From Nannobrachium achirus (lineage: Eukaryota; Chordata; Actinopteri; Myctophiformes; Myctophidae): a DNA stretch of 64,000 nucleotides. Position 1 is the stretch's first letter. Every line of letters begins with the position of its first letter. The translations under genes were made by a program, and so were the position numbers. The stretch covers positions 34,913,796 to 34,977,795 of the forward strand of contig OY997642.1 of assembly GCA_963921795.1 (NCBI GenBank). The letters run 5' to 3'. The notes under the pieces were generated by a model. It saw nothing but the letters and a program-made list of their open reading frames with translations, ran no database searches and was not told the origin of the DNA. This document shows positions 1-13,500 of this stretch, piece by piece.

Positions 1-627
1 GTGTGTGTGTGTATGAATGACAGAAAGAGTGTCTGCAGGCTACAGATTTGGGGTCAGTGCATTCAATCTTAGTATAGTGGCTCTCTGTTTTCATCTAAAG
101 ATGACTGCACTGATGGTGTGCGTGTGTGTGCATGCATGCACGCGCACTTGTGCGTGTGAGCGAGAGAGTACTGCATGTATGTGTTCTTGCATCCATGTCT
201 ATGTGTGTTAGTGTTTGAATACTGTGGCGGATGGGGAGGGGTGTGTGTGTGTATGTGTGTGTTGGGGGTACAGTGCTTTCAAGATCTTTGCAACACTGCT
301 GTGATCATTATGTGACTCACGCTTTGATGTGCTACGGAGGTAATTGCATACCAGAGCCAAAGACAAAAGAAACACGATGGGCGACAAAGTGACTACTGTA
401 CAGCCTCAGATCAAAGTGATGAGATGGAATGCTTTAACATGACAGTTCAGTGGAGACAGCACCCCTGCTGGCCATACACATGTTGATGGAAGCTCGTCCA
501 TATTTGACCAAAAAAACTGAAAAACGAGGCCAGTTGTAGCAAGTTTGAAGCTGATACTTCATACTTTTGATTCCGATGACAGTTAGTAGATTCCGATGAC
601 AGATGGCCAAGACATGTCGTGACCTCA
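1..627. other. phlpp1 intron, no gene seen
   Basis: This stretch lies upstream of the first phlpp1 exon in the window, so it is most likely intron. It has short GT-rich runs at 1-12 and about 239-262 and otherwise ordinary AT-rich sequence. No exon-like LRR coding or repeat ends were recognised. Confidence 0.5.
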
Positions 628-675
628 GCCTTTAGGGGTGAGGTCGCTTGTCGCCCTGAGGCGTCTTACTAGTAT
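628..675 (-). repeat. terminal-hairpin repeat end (remnant)
   Basis: Read on the minus strand this begins CTAGTAAGACGCC and carries two short stems followed by AAGCGACC, as do the left ends at 55492, 58757 and 62098. It looks like an isolated end of that mobile-element family. Confidence 0.5.
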
Positions 676-767
676 ATAGTATAAATATTATATAGTAGGC
701 CTATTAGTAAGTATAAATGATGCATGCTTATGACTTTCTATATTGCTCGCTCTCTCTCTTACATCTG

Positions 768-770
<3 letters not shown>

Positions 771-828
<58 letters not shown>
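771..828. repeat. (TC)n microsatellite
   Basis: An uninterrupted TC run. Reading frames through it are low-complexity artefacts. Confidence 0.95.
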
Positions 829-830
<2 letters not shown>

Positions 831-984
831 GGGAGATGTGCAGATCAAGATGTGTATAATCAGTTGTGTGGTCTTACCTCTCCCAGTCAGTGTTAGAAAG
901 GTCACTTCACCCACCGAGGGGGACGTGCTTGCTCACGCCACTTAACGGTTGCACTCTCCACCTGCGCTGTGTTATATGTTAACC

Positions 985-1255
985 CTAACCCATTCAGAAC
1001 GGGTACACATTATTGTGTATCATTATTTTATGCTTTAACTATTGAAAAATAGCAGATATACAAGCTCACAGCGCGGCACCGAGTGCCGCGTTGCGAGCTT
1101 GTAGATCTGCTATTTTTGAAAAATCTTGAAAATTTGAATTTTGACCCGATTCTATAAGTGTCTTTTGAATCCTTCTAAGATTTTTTGAAAAACCCATGTT
1201 TCTATGTCAGCAATCTGACCAGCCATCGTCAAAGAAAAGGTCCTTTTCACTTAAC
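985..1255. mobile_element. TTAA-type MITE remnant with hairpin module
   Basis: It begins near TAACCCATTCAGAAC and contains the window-wide hairpin at 1043-1120, followed by a body also present, in reverse orientation, at 10250-10420. The better copy at 10084-10551 is bounded by TTAA and GGG/CCC, suggesting a piggyBac-like non-autonomous element. The right end here is not defined and runs into the next repeat. Confidence 0.5.
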
Positions 1256-1289
1256 TGGAGCTCAGTTAGTCTGTTCTTGATAGACTACT

Positions 1290-1560
1290 ATGTCAGTGGT
1301 GCTCAAACCTTTTCATTTGAAGGATCCCCAAAATGATATTTATTTGGCCACGGACCCCCATCTCAAAATATTTAGTTCCAGGGACCACCCAGAAGCAACA
1401 TTTGAGTTACAAACGCTCGCTTTGAAAATGCATATATTCAAAGATTTGCACACATTTTCACGACTTTGTCAAAAATAGCAGATCTACAAGCTTGCAGCGT
1501 GGCACTCGGTGCCGCGCTGTGAGCTTGTATATCTGCTATTTTTCACTGGTTAAAGCATTC
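1290..1560. mobile_element. hAT-like repeat, family B (CAGTGGTGCTCAAACC end)
   Basis: It starts near GTCAGTGGTGCTCAAACC and runs through a GACCCCCA-rich body into the hairpin at 1470-1544. The same left half recurs at 7655 and 10698. No coding capacity; non-autonomous. Confidence 0.55.
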
Positions 1561-1718
1561 AATAATTCTAGGCCTAAACATGCAAAAGTTGGTAAAGGAC
1601 AAAAGGAGGATGTACTGTAGATGGGACAAGGGGACAACTGCTTGACGGACACGGACGGAGAGAGAGACAGAGGCAGGGAACGTGTGATTCTGAGAGAGAA
1701 AAATAGAAAGTCCTCTGC

Positions 1719-2191
1719 AGTGGTGTAAAGTAACTAAGTACATTTACATAAGTAATGTACTTAAGTACACTTCTGAGGAATTTGTACTTTACTTGAGTAT
1801 TTCCAATTTCCAATACTTTTACTTGTACTCCACTACATCTCGGATACAAATATTGTACTTGTACTACATTTATTTGAAAACTTTAGTTACTAGTTACTTG
1901 AAAACATACATAAACCACTTTAGCCTTATTTTATACGGTGGCTATTTGAAAATAGACGTTCTACAAGCTCATAACGTAGATCTGCTATTTTCAAACATTT
2001 TGTACTTTTACTTTTGGTACTTTAAGTAAATGTTTTACTTTAAGTAAAACACTTTCATACTTTTACTCAAGTATCGATTGCAGTATCGATACTTTTACTC
2101 AAGTAGAAAATTGTAAGTCGCTTTGGATGAGAAGCGTCTGCTAAATGCCTAAATTGTAAATTGTAAAATGTGAGTACTTTCTCCACCACTG
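1719..2191. mobile_element. hAT-like repeat, family C (CAGTGGTGTAAAGTAAC), composite
   Basis: It starts CAGTGGTGTAAAGTAAC and ends CTCCACCACTG, giving inverted ends, with a body rich in AAGTAC/GTACTT. It contains a short form of the hairpin (1945-1998) and a GTCGCTTTGGATGAGAAGCG segment common in fish repeats. The flanks do not match as an 8-bp duplication, so it may be recombinant. The well-bounded copy at 41696-42119 defines the family. Confidence 0.6.
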
Positions 2192-2275
2192 GGGACGAAT
2201 GACCGAATTCTAAGCAAGGGGAGGTAATAGTAATACAAGGAGAGGAGTAAATGACTGAAGGAAGCAATGGAATGA

Positions 2276-2350
2276 ATGAATGAATGAACGAACGAACGAA
2301 CGAACGAACGAACGAACGAACGAACGAACGAACGAACGAACGAACGAACG
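2276..2350. repeat. (GAAC/GAAT)n tetranucleotide microsatellite
   Basis: An ATGAATGA run passes into about 16 GAAC units. The apparent Asn-Glu-Arg-Thr repeat protein is an artefact. Confidence 0.95.
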
Positions 2351-2479
2351 ACAGACCCATAACAAGGTGAGAGAAGAGGTGGAGAGAGAGAGAAAGAGAG
2401 AGGGTGGGTGGAGGTGGCTGAGGATTACTCAGCAGATTGCAGGGACCCCACCTCCCCTGCCTCCCAGCTCGCACACAAC

Positions 2480-2481
<2 letters not shown>

Positions 2482-2556
<75 letters not shown>
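2482..2556. repeat. (AC)n microsatellite
   Basis: A long pure AC run. Confidence 0.95.
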
Positions 2557-2559
<3 letters not shown>

Positions 2560-2765
2560 TTAATGTGTATTTGTCTGCTTACAGTGTTAGTTTCACTATG
2601 AGAGTATGGAAATGGACCCAGAATGAAATTAACAGATAGCATCTGACTGTATTAAACCGAGAGAGAAAAGCCTTGTTCTGAGCCCTCTGGTGCCAACATG
2701 GCACACAGCTCGTCTTGCCCTTGAACCTCTGTGTACATAATATGTGGGGTGTGTGTATGTACAAT

Positions 2766-3200
2766 AGTACTGGGGTCTTCAACGTTTTCATGCCAAGGAC
2801 CCCTTAGTTGAGAGAGAGATGAAGCAGGGACCCCCCTCAAGCTTTTCGTAGAATCCACATAGTTTCATCGTTTGACAGTAGCACAATCATCAGTGTATTT
2901 TGGACTCATGTCAATGTGTGTTTCCTGATATTTAACCACTTGAACCGTCAATACCTTTCACTCCGTACTTTGTCTGCTCTTTTTCCCCTCCACACCAAGC
3001 CTCTTTGCCAAAAATAGCCGATCTACAAGCTCACTTGGCTAAAGTTGTCAGAATATGGACGTTAAGGTTCAAGTGGTTAATATAAAAAAGGAGAAAAAGG
3101 TTTCTATCACACAAAGATTTGGAGGACCCCCTGTAGTAACTTTGAGGACCCCCTAGGGGTCCCAGACCCCCTTCGTCATGTGCAGACCCCTCTGAAGGTC
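2766..3200. mobile_element. hAT-like repeat, family D (GGGGTCTTCAACG)
   Basis: The left end is TGGGGTCTTCAACGTTTTCA, followed by a GGACCCC-rich body and a right part that also occurs before GAAGACCCCTG in other copies. It carries a half hairpin (about 3008-3040). Related copies lie at 15623, 22287, 23107, 39443 and 51536; the copy at 39443 has a perfect 8-bp target duplication. Confidence 0.6.
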
Positions 3201-3827
3201 ACTGCTCTGCTGCTGGAGCCGGAAGCCTGATTTTTTTGTACTTGCAAGTGTTACACACTGGGAAGTAGCAGATCTACAAGCACACAACAACATCCCTTGC
3301 ACCCGCCTAACTACAGTAGAAACTGCAGGCTTTAAAGCACGCCCCGCTGGCCGCTGGTGTTTGGACCAACAACACGGCCGTCGTCGCCCCGCTTTGTTTG
3401 CTCAACAGTCAAACGTGTAGGTTAATTTTCTGCTGTGACGTTCGGGCTCTGTCTGTGTACGTGGACAGTGTGACAGTATTACGCCTTCAGCCTACATAGA
3501 GTGCATACCAGACATACTGTAGCTGTTGCATAAGAGACGCAATACCTGTCCGTCTGCTGTAGCATTGTGGCATTCCTGTTTCATGCATTCTTTAAATGTT
3601 TTAGATTGGAGGCTGTGGGACAGAGTATTGCCAACGGCATGCTAATTTGTAGGTTATTGTGTGTAACATTGCGCATAAATGTATTCATGAGTATGTTCTA
3701 TTCTTTTGCAATGTTAATGATGACAAGACGCAACTACACCTCATTCCAGCCCCTTCCCTTCTCATGCTTCTTCTCCTCTTCCTCTTCCTTTCAGATTTCA
3801 GATTCCTTTATTTGCCATTGTGTAATG
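3201..3827. other. phlpp1 intron, mostly unique
   Basis: No exon recognised. It holds a half copy of the hairpin (about 3264-3290, AGCAGATCTACAAGCACACAA) and a pyrimidine-rich stretch near 3765-3800. Otherwise nothing clear. Confidence 0.4.
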
Positions 3828-4270
3828 CAGTGGTCCTCAACCTTTTCAAGCCACGACCCCCAAAAGAATCATATTCTAACTGGGGACCCCCCCCCCACCC
3901 TGATAAGCACTAAGAGTTGAGGCATAACATTTTGTATACTATGGTTCTATTGTGAAAATAGTAGATCTACATGTTCACAACGCCTCGCAACGAGGCGTTG
4001 TGAGCATGTAGATCGGCTATTTTCACAATTTCTGCCTCTAATATTTGAGAGTTTGTCCAATGTTTAATTTTTCATTTTAGAGACATTAAAAAGTCCTTAA
4101 ATTGGCACTTTAGAAATGTGCATATACCCTCTATACACTTAAACTTTATGTTGGTTTATTTACTGTTGAGAGAGAAAACAATGTTGCACATTAAGTTAAT
4201 CATCTGGGGACCCCCCAAAATAAGTTGGGGACCCCCCTGGGGGTCCCGACCCACAGGTTGAGAACCACTG
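3828..4270 (-). mobile_element. hAT-like MITE, family A, with target duplication
   Basis: The ends are CAGTGGTCCTCAACC and GGTTGAGAACCACTG, in inverted orientation. The flanks GTGTAATG and GTGTAATA form a 7/8 match as an 8-bp target duplication. The centre is a full hairpin at 3949-4029. No ORF; non-autonomous. Confidence 0.8.
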
Positions 4271-4363
4271 GTGTAATACACATAGGAATTTGTTTTGGCA
4301 TCTCACATGTGTGCATTCAGTTCATTCTTTCACATATAACATAAAACTCTCCTCCTGTTCCAG

Positions 4364-4510
4364 GTTCTCTCGTCTGCGGAGCCTCAACCTGTCCAACAAC
4401 CACCTGGGTCAGTTCCCTCTGGCCATTTGTGACATCCCCACCCTGACCGAGGTCAACCTGAGCTGCAACTACTTGGCCTCCATCCCCGGCTCGGTGGGAG
4501 CCATGACCAA
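4364..4510 (+). CDS. phlpp1: phlpp1 exon 1 of window (LRR)
   Basis: The acceptor is TTCCAG and the donor AA|GTGAGT. It codes [18 protein letters not shown] and [20 protein letters not shown], two LRRs close to human PHLPP1. It begins with one base of a split codon and ends with two. Confidence 0.9.
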
Positions 4511-7500
4511 GTGAGTTGAACAGCAGGGAATCAGCGATTTTACAGGGTTCCCACGGTCATGAAATTCCTGGAAATATTTTGAAATTAGAAAAATATTTTT
4601 CCAGTACTGGAAAAGTTTTGGAATTGATCAAGGGGCCTGGAAGGTCCTGGAAAAAATAGCTATGCATTGTCTTTGGTTATTGATTTTGTTAATACCTCTG
4701 AAATGACAAATTATATTGTCAAGTAACAAAATAAACATATTGTTAAAAAAAAAAAGAAATGACAAATTAAACATTGGCCAACTTGTCAAATATTAGAGGC
4801 TGAAATTGTGAAAATAGCTGATCTACATGCTCAACGCCTCGCAACGCGTGTTATACAAAATTCCTCTACTCTTAGTGCTCGTCCGGGTGCTGGGGTCCCC
4901 AGTTCAAATATGATTATTTCGGGGGTCACTGCCTGAAAAGGTTGAGAACCACTGGCATACACTACCTGTCTTTGGGCATTGCGCATAGGAGTAAGCGACT
5001 CATTATTGAGCTGAATTATTGTTATATAGTCCTAGAAATCATATAGTCCTGGAAAAGTTTTGGAAATTAATTGGTAAAAATGTGTGGGAACCCTGTGCAA
5101 TTTACCTCAGGGTTTCTGGAAAGATCTCCTCTCCTCCATGTCTCTGAGCTCATAGCCTGTGGCTGCAATTAACAGTAGCTACCCGAATGTACACTGCACA
5201 ACATAATTAAAATAGCCAGCAGTGGTGTGAGGTTGTAAAAAAACACTGCATGTGATATTCTGGTGACCATTAATGGGCTTCAAAACAGTGGTTGGAACAC
5301 TGAACATAACCAGTTATAGATTCTTATATACAATATATATGCAGTGCAAACACATGTACACACTAGAGATGCTCCGATTGCGATTTTTGGGGCCGATACG
5401 ATCAACTGGAATCAGTATCTGCCAAAAACCGATATTCCAGATCGATAGTCAAATCCATAAATTCTTCTATTTATTGTGTTACTGTAGCAGCATTTATATG
5501 CCGGTATTTAATGATTCTTCTCACAAAACATTGATATTGTATGTTAAATACAGACATTAGGAGATTGCAGGCTGAGGTCCTTTAGTATCCAATTCAACTT
5601 GTAGGAATTTAAGCTGAAGTTACATTCAGTCCCACAGATAAATATTGTGAAAATGATCTAGCTTTTCCGATACCGATCAAAGCTGATAGAGGCACATCTC
5701 TAGTACACACATAACTGTCATGTACTATTCACAATTATTTTCAATCAAAAGTTTATGGACATTCCCCCGGATGTTATACAATATATGGACATAACAGGAT
5801 ATTGACATGGGGATTTTAGAACTTGTTGTGTAAGTGCTGACACATGTTGGCGAGGTCAGAAGTGTCTTGACTCTTGGGTGTATATTATGTAGAATAGATA
5901 ATGTGATTGATTAGTGATGGACTTGTGGGTTAGAACTGGAGCATTTAAGTGGCAGTGTAAGCACTTTCAGCAGGTCTGTCTGGTGGCAAACATTTGCCTT
6001 GTAAAAGAGTGGCGCAAAACAGAAGTGAAACCAAGATAAGGGGAGATGCTGTGCGGGTTACCTGGTTAATCTGTGAGAATGATCTGGAATGCCTGTTGAA
6101 TTCCTGAAGAGAACCTGTAGGACCTTCAAGCTGTTACTGCCCCCTGCTGGCTATAAAAGTATTACGCCCAAGGGCTTTCTAATAAGCAAACTAATATTGG
6201 TAATAATCAGTGGTGGAAAAAGTAATAGATTTCTTTACTTGAGTAAAACAATATCAATACTGCAGTGTAGAGACTCTCTGTTACAAGTAAAAGTCCGGAA
6301 TTTTTACACAAATTTGCAGAATGACCCATTTCAAGTTTTCAAATGCATGCTAATCTTTTAAAATAGCTAGATCACAATGCGTCGCGATAGATCGGCTGAA
6401 AGGTACTGTATATAGGGCTGAAGTGGTTAATATATGTTTTGTAATGATAATCAAAATCTATAAAGTAACTAGCAACTAAAGTTTTCAAATAATTGTGTTG
6501 GAATAAAAATACCGGTACAATATTTGGATCCGAGATGTAGTGGAGTCGAAGTAGAAGTACTGAAAACTGGAAATACTCAAGTAAAGTACAAATACCTCAA
6601 AATTGTTCTTAATTAAATGTACTTAGTCACTTTACACACCTGATAATAGCAGCACAATGCAAGTGCAAAGGAGATCAAAACCAAAACATGCATGTCGTCA
6701 TTGTCAGGTGAAAACCTTGTATGTCCAAAACCGTTCGTTTTGCATTATCATTTTAAAAATGATTTAAACTTGGGAAAACAGACGATCTACAAGCACACAA
6801 TGCCTCGCGTTGCGAGGCATTGTGTGCTTGTAGATCTGCTGTTTTCACTACTTTTGTGCGACGGCCTTGTATGATGAAGCAGGGCTTTACTTTGGGAAAG
6901 AACTTGCAAATTTGAAACATGGAGATACAAGGTTTCTGCCCGACAGCGACGATGTGAAAAGACAAAAAAGAAAAAACTGCCAGCTGCCACCCCTTCATCC
7001 TCTCCTCTCCTGTCCAGTCTGCAGACGTTCCTGCTGGACGGTAACTGCCTGGGAGAGCTGCCCAACGAGCTGGGCTCCCTGCAGAGGCTGAGCTACCTGG
7101 GCCTGTCCTTCAACCAGTTCAACCACGTGCCACAGGTCCTGGAGAGGCTGCAGGCCATGGAGAAGCTCTGCATGGCCGGCAACAGCTTGGAGACGCTCCC
7201 CTTGCAGAGTTTCCGGCTGCTCCGTGTCAAACACATAGACCTACGGTACGGAGCTGCAGGCACTCAAACACCTAGTCATCACATTAAGTAGGCCTGACAC
7301 AATTATTACATGATAATCATTTAATTGCAATTATTTTACATAATCGCGATTGTTTTTCATAATCTTTTCCATGTTTCAATTTTTTTAAAGTAAAGAATAG
7401 TGGAAATTGCAGATCTACAAACTGTATAAAGTTATAAAGGTGTCAAATATGTCAGTCATTTCTTTGTATGTTTAGGTTATGTGTCACATCTGCCATGTGC

Positions 7501-10500
7501 AACTTCAAAGCCTAAAAGCCAAACAGAAATGTAATTGTCAACAACAAAAACACAATTAAATCGTTAATCGCAATTATTTGATTGACAATAATCATCATAT
7601 AAAATGTAAAACAGTTTTCTGGAAAAAAAGGAAAAAAACGTATTTTTCCATATCATTGGTGCTCAAACTTTTTTCGTGTCGAGGACCCCCATAATTATAT
7701 GTCTTTGCCGCGGACCCCATCTGAAAAGATTTTGTTCCCGGGACAGACCCCCCAGAAGCAAAGATTTGAGTTACAAATGTTTGCTTTAAAAAAATTCCCA
7801 TTAAAAGATTTGCACAAATTGTCATGATTTAAAAAAAGAATAGCAGATCTACAAGCTCACAGCGCAGCACTCGGTGCAGCGCTATGAGATTGTATATCTG
7901 TTATTTTCGAATAGCTGAAGTATAAAATAATGGTTAAAGTGGTTCAAATCTAAAGTGACACGGATGCTTTCCAGGTTTAAAGTTTAATACCGGCTTCTCT
8001 CATTTATTTATTTTTCTCTGAGGCAAAAAGGATTTGGCGGCCCCCCCTGTAGTAACTCTGAGGACCCCCTAAGGGATCCCGGACCCCCTGTTGAAGACCC
8101 TTGCCATACACTGGTTCTTTCTCAAGACCGAACATGTGTGACAGTCGCGAGTCATGCCAAAAACCATGAACTGTGTGACATGTGTTAAAACCCCTCTAAT
8201 GACCAAAGCCTAAACACTGAGCGGAAGACAAAACTGGACGGCTAAACAACGTTTCGGCACGGAATCAGGAAATCATTGGCCTGAGGTTGTTCCATCAGCG
8301 GTCCTTCCCCAGCCTGGGAAAGTGCAGGGCCGGAGTGACTTGCAGTATTTGGTAGTTAATACATCACTGTCTCTCCCGCTCGGCGCCGCAGTCGGTCTCG
8401 TGCCGCTAGCATCACGTTCTCAAACTGGGGAGCAAAGGTCACACTTGGGGAACATGATGTGGTGTTTTACTTGATTACAGCTGAGCATCAGGTTCAACAG
8501 GTTTCCTCAACCCCCCCTGAATTCCTTAGTGGGAGAAATATGTGAAAAAGGTGTTCACTTCCGGCAGAAAGCATGAACATTTGCACCTAGAGGTATTTTT
8601 GTGCGCTGAATTCAAAAGTTGCCGGATCCAAGCACTTTTCCCAAGGGATCTGGTCGTAAAATGAAAATTATAGAATACGGTCCATTTTTAGCCCAAGGAA
8701 TGTTTGTTTTTCTTGCAAAACAAATGCTTGCAATGGATTCAGAATCATGAAAAACCCCTAGATAGACCCCGAATAAGCTACTTAAAGAAGATTTTTGGGG
8801 GGGTCTTTTTTCCCTGTATAGTAAGTGAATTAGAGCAATCTTTAATTCTCATTTTACGACCAGATGCCATGGGAAAAGTGCTTGGATCCAGCAATTTTTG
8901 AATTCAGCGCACAAAAATACCCTTAGGTGCAAATTGTCATGCTTTCTGCCGGAAACTTTTGTTACATATTTCTCCCACTACCTCTGCATTGATAAGAGAC
9001 GTTAAATGTGCCATTTGTCAAATATGCCGGCTTGTATCCGTTCATGAGTTGGCTGTAGGATGATTCATTATGATTATGACTGACTCTTTATTTGTGGAAA
9101 ATAGTCCAGTACACAGTATGTCTTTGTTATAGACACTCGAGACTCGACAATTATGTTGTTATAAATGACTATTAATCTTTTGTTAATTACTGATTCAAAA
9201 CATTTCAGACAGGCAATTTATTATTCTTTACAAAACTGACAGATCAGCGACCCTCCATTCAATCATGTGAAGCACAAATCCAGTTCATCATCAGTCATCC
9301 TTACCCGACTTATGTTGCCTTCTCTAAAGCGGTGGTTCTCAACCTGTGGGTGGGGGGTCCCCAAATTATTTTGGGGTGTCCCCGGATGATTAACTTAATG
9401 TGCAACGTTGTTTTCTCACTCTACAGTAAACAAACCAACATAATGTTTAAGTGTATGGAGGGTGTCTGCACATTTCTAAATTGACAATTTAAGGACTTTT
9501 TAATACATCTAAAATGACAAATTAAACATTGGCCAAACTGTCAAATATTAGAGGTAGAAATTGTGAAAATAGCCGATCTACATGCTCACAACGTAGATCT
9601 GCTATTTTCACAATAGAACCGTGTTATACAAAATGTTATTCCTCAGCTCTTCATGCTCATAGAATGGGGGGGTCCCTAGTTAAAATATGATTATTTTGGG
9701 GGGTCGCGGCCTGAACAGGTTGAGAACCACTCTTCTAAAGGAAAGGCCCCAGACCCAGTATAGTCTCAGTGTGGGTGCAGATGAAGTCATCCTTGTTCTC
9801 TAACCCTGTCAGCTTGAATAAGATCACCCGCATGGTGCCAGACGAGCCTGACCTGCTGCGGCACGTGACCCAGCTGGACGTGCGGGACAACAGGCTGGAG
9901 GAGCTGGACGCCTCCGTCCTCCCCCGGCTGGAGACGCTGCACTGCGAGAGGAACCGCATCTCCGGCCTCAAGGCCAAGGGCTGCCTGCTCAAAGGCATCT
10001 ACGCCTCCAACAACGGTGAGCAGGGGCGTCGCACCAAATTGCGGGGCCCCCCAGGAATGTTCTTCATAGGGGGAGGAGGGGGTTTAACCCATTCAGGCCT
10101 AAAATTATTGAATGCTTTAACCAGTGGAAAAATAGCAGATCTACAAGCTCACAGCGCGGCACCGAGCGCCGTGCTGTGAGCTTGTAGATCTGCTATTTTT
10201 TTGAAAAGGGTCCTTCACATGAAAAAGTTTGAGAACCACTGACATAGTAGTCTCTCAAGAACAGACTATCTGAGCTCCATTTAAGTGAAAAGGACATTTT
10301 CTTTGACGATGGCTAAGCCAGATTGCTGACATAGAAACATAGGTTTTTTCAAAAAATCTTAGAAGGATTCAAAAGACACTTATAGAATCGGGTCAAAATT
10401 CAAATTTTCAAGATTTTTCAAAAATAGCAGATCTACAAGCTCACAGCGCGGCACTCGGTGCCGCGCTGTGAGCTTGTATATCTGCTATTTTTCAATAGCT

Positions 10501-13500
10501 AAAGCATAAAATAATGATACACAATATGTGTGCCCGTTCTAAATGGGTTAACCCATTCAGACTGGGAACGCGTTTTTTATTACGCGTTATTTTGTGTTTG
10601 ATCTGCTGTTTTTGAAAAAAATCTTGAAATCTTGGAATATTTCTTTGATTATATTTCAAATCCTTCTAAGGTTTTTTTTTTAAACCTTTGTTTCTATGTA
10701 AGTGGTGCTCAAACCTTTTCATGGAAGGACCCCCAAAATTATATGTATTTGGCCACCGACTGCCATCTCAAAATATTCAGTTCCAGGGACCCCCCATAAT
10801 CAACATTTTAGTTACAAAAAATCGCTTAAGAAATAAATAGGGTTATTCAAAGACCTGTACACATTTTTTTTTTTTTTTAAATAGCAGATCTACAATCGCA
10901 GCGTGGCTCTCGGTGCCTCGCTGTGAGCTTGTATATCTGCTATTTTTCAATAGCTAAAGTATAAAATAATTAAGACCCCTCCACCTTGGGCCCTGGTAAC
11001 TCAGGCGCCGCCTTTTCCCAGTCCTTTTCCTCCTTTGCTTTTTAAATAAACTTTATTGAAAAATGTGCAGGTTTTACAATCATTTCAAGCAATCAAACAG
11101 GCATATGAACGCCCACTCTTTTTTAAGCTTCAGTGCAGTTGAAGATGCAGAAATGAATGATTCCAGGGCTCTCAGCCATGCCTTTGTATCTGTGTTCTGA
11201 GGACGTAAGGGAGGACAGGCAGACTCCCCCACACACACACACACGCACCTCCCCCTTGTTCATTTTGGTCACATCACCCTTGGTTTATAATATTTGCTAG
11301 TCAAGTCCTCTAGTCTATACCATAATAATTGTTATTTTTATTATTATTTATTCTCCCCTATTCATATTCTTGTCAATGTGTACATTTGGTGTTACTGAAT
11401 ACATGCGTAATACACCCTCTGGGCCATAGCATTTCTTACTTTCTTACTCTACGTTTGTATTGTTACATAACCCAAATAAAGGTATATAAATCCATCAATA
11501 ATTAAGTATCAATACGGACTTCATGTCTCGCTTATTTGAGCAATGTGACATTTGCTGTCTGTTGCACAGGGTGTATGATTTTGAACTAAAACAATGGTAG
11601 TAGCAGGCACATATTCAATATCAATGTCAGGACAATGGCGAATCGAACAGTGATTTATGGATTCACATACATTAGGTCATAGGGGAGGTGGGTGGGTTTG
11701 ATAGCTCGATAACCTGAAAGTGCTACTGATCCCATGCTAACGTAACTACAACTTGACAGATTGCACGTAATATTCCTATTCCAGTTGTTCTCAAAGTGGA
11801 TTCAAGGGACTCTCAGGGTTCCTTTGGGGACTAACAGTGTACTAAACCCAGGTACTAACTAGAAGCAGTGCTCTTCCGAGCACAGGTCTCCACCAGGTCA
11901 GGTATTAGTTAGTGTGGCCTCCTGGTGGCACTAAATGTGAAAAGGGTGCCATGTCTTCTTTGGCCTTTAATGGTGACACTGCATGCATGATTTGAGGCAT
12001 TTTGATCCAAAAATAAGTTTGGCAAAAGTCGACCTGCTGGTGGCACTATAACAGGCCAATATGAAAAGAGTGTAATTTGTTCCTTGACCTAGTGGGAATG
12101 TGCGTGCAGAATTTCTCTGTAATCACAAGCTGCGTTCATGATTTAAGTCATTTTGTTCAAAATGGACCAATCCTGCAAACTTGGAAGCCAATGTTAGCTA
12201 ATTAGGATGGAATGTGAAATATCAGACAGATTCGTCTTGATCACATGACTATAGAAATACTGTGTACTGATTTGCATGATTTTTGGATAAAATCTAAAGG
12301 AATAATAGGGAAAAAAATAGTTTTACATAAGGCCCCCAGGTGGCCCCCAGGTGGCGCTATAAAAGGCTGATGTGAAAAATGTAGGAAAAGGTTTTTTCCC
12401 TGGCCTCTACGGAGTGTGTGTACAAACTACAAAGCTTGACACTGATCGGTGGAGTTATAGGTAAAAACACAAATTGGCCTGTTATAGCGCCACCATAAGG
12501 TTGATTTGAAAAGTTTGAAATGGCATTTCTTCCTCGGCCTAGTGGGAATGTGCGTGTACAATTTCACAAAAAGTGCACGCTGTGTTCGTGATTTGAGGCA
12601 TTTTGTTCAAAACAGACCAATCTTAAAAACTTTGGAAGCCAATCTCAGCCAATCAGGATGGAATATGGAAAATTGGACAGATCCATGTCGATCACATGAC
12701 TATAGAGATACTGTCTACCACACACGCACACACGGACGGACGGACGGACGGACGGACGGACGGACGGACGGACGGAGGGGAAAACATAGTCTCTCCCCAT
12801 GCCTTTCGGCTGGTGGAGACAATAAGAGCCCTTGCAGGCCCTTAAGGAATGTAAAAAGAGCGTTTTACCTGTTTAAACTTGAAAATGGGTAAAAGTGACT
12901 AACACATTAGAAGGTCAGCCTGGTGGCCCTATTTGGGTATTTCATCATAAGCATTAAGCAACAATGGTCAACATATGTACAAACTCACGTGTCATGATGA
13001 GCTTCAGATTATGCCTCTGGGAGGCGTAATATTTGGGCTCCAACTTTGACCAAATATGGAGATTCTATGACCTGACACTAAGTGACATCATAGTACTGAC
13101 ATCATAAACTGGCCTCTTACATACATAAAAGGTGTCATGTTCAATAAGACTGTCTTACAGAGCAACCTGGTAAAAGTATTGTTTCGTGCAGTGTTCTTGC
13201 TGATCGTCTGTCAAATAATGCACTGTACAGTGAAGCTGTGAGGAGCCCCAACTATCGACAGTGTTGTTGTATCAGTGGGACACAAAGTGTATGCATTTGG
13301 AGATTACATTTGGGATTGGAATTACGCTGGAAAACCTATAGAAGATCAGATCAATGTCTACGTCTTCAACACAGTGTCTCTGAGATGGAGGGCGTTGCCC
13401 CAAGGGACAACTACAACAGGAGAACGACCCCCTGAAGTTCCCTGTAGGCGCACTGGACACACAGCTGTGCTCATTGAACACATTGTCTACTACTGGGGAG

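Noticed and set aside
2280-2639. Long open frames with Asn-Glu-Arg-Thr or Cys-Val repeats
   Set aside because: They are translations of tetranucleotide and AC microsatellites, with no start context or conservation.
3781-3830. A possible small phlpp1 exon after a pyrimidine tract
   Set aside because: TTCCTTTCAG is acceptor-like, but the following bases code nothing similar to PHLPP1 and run into a transposon.
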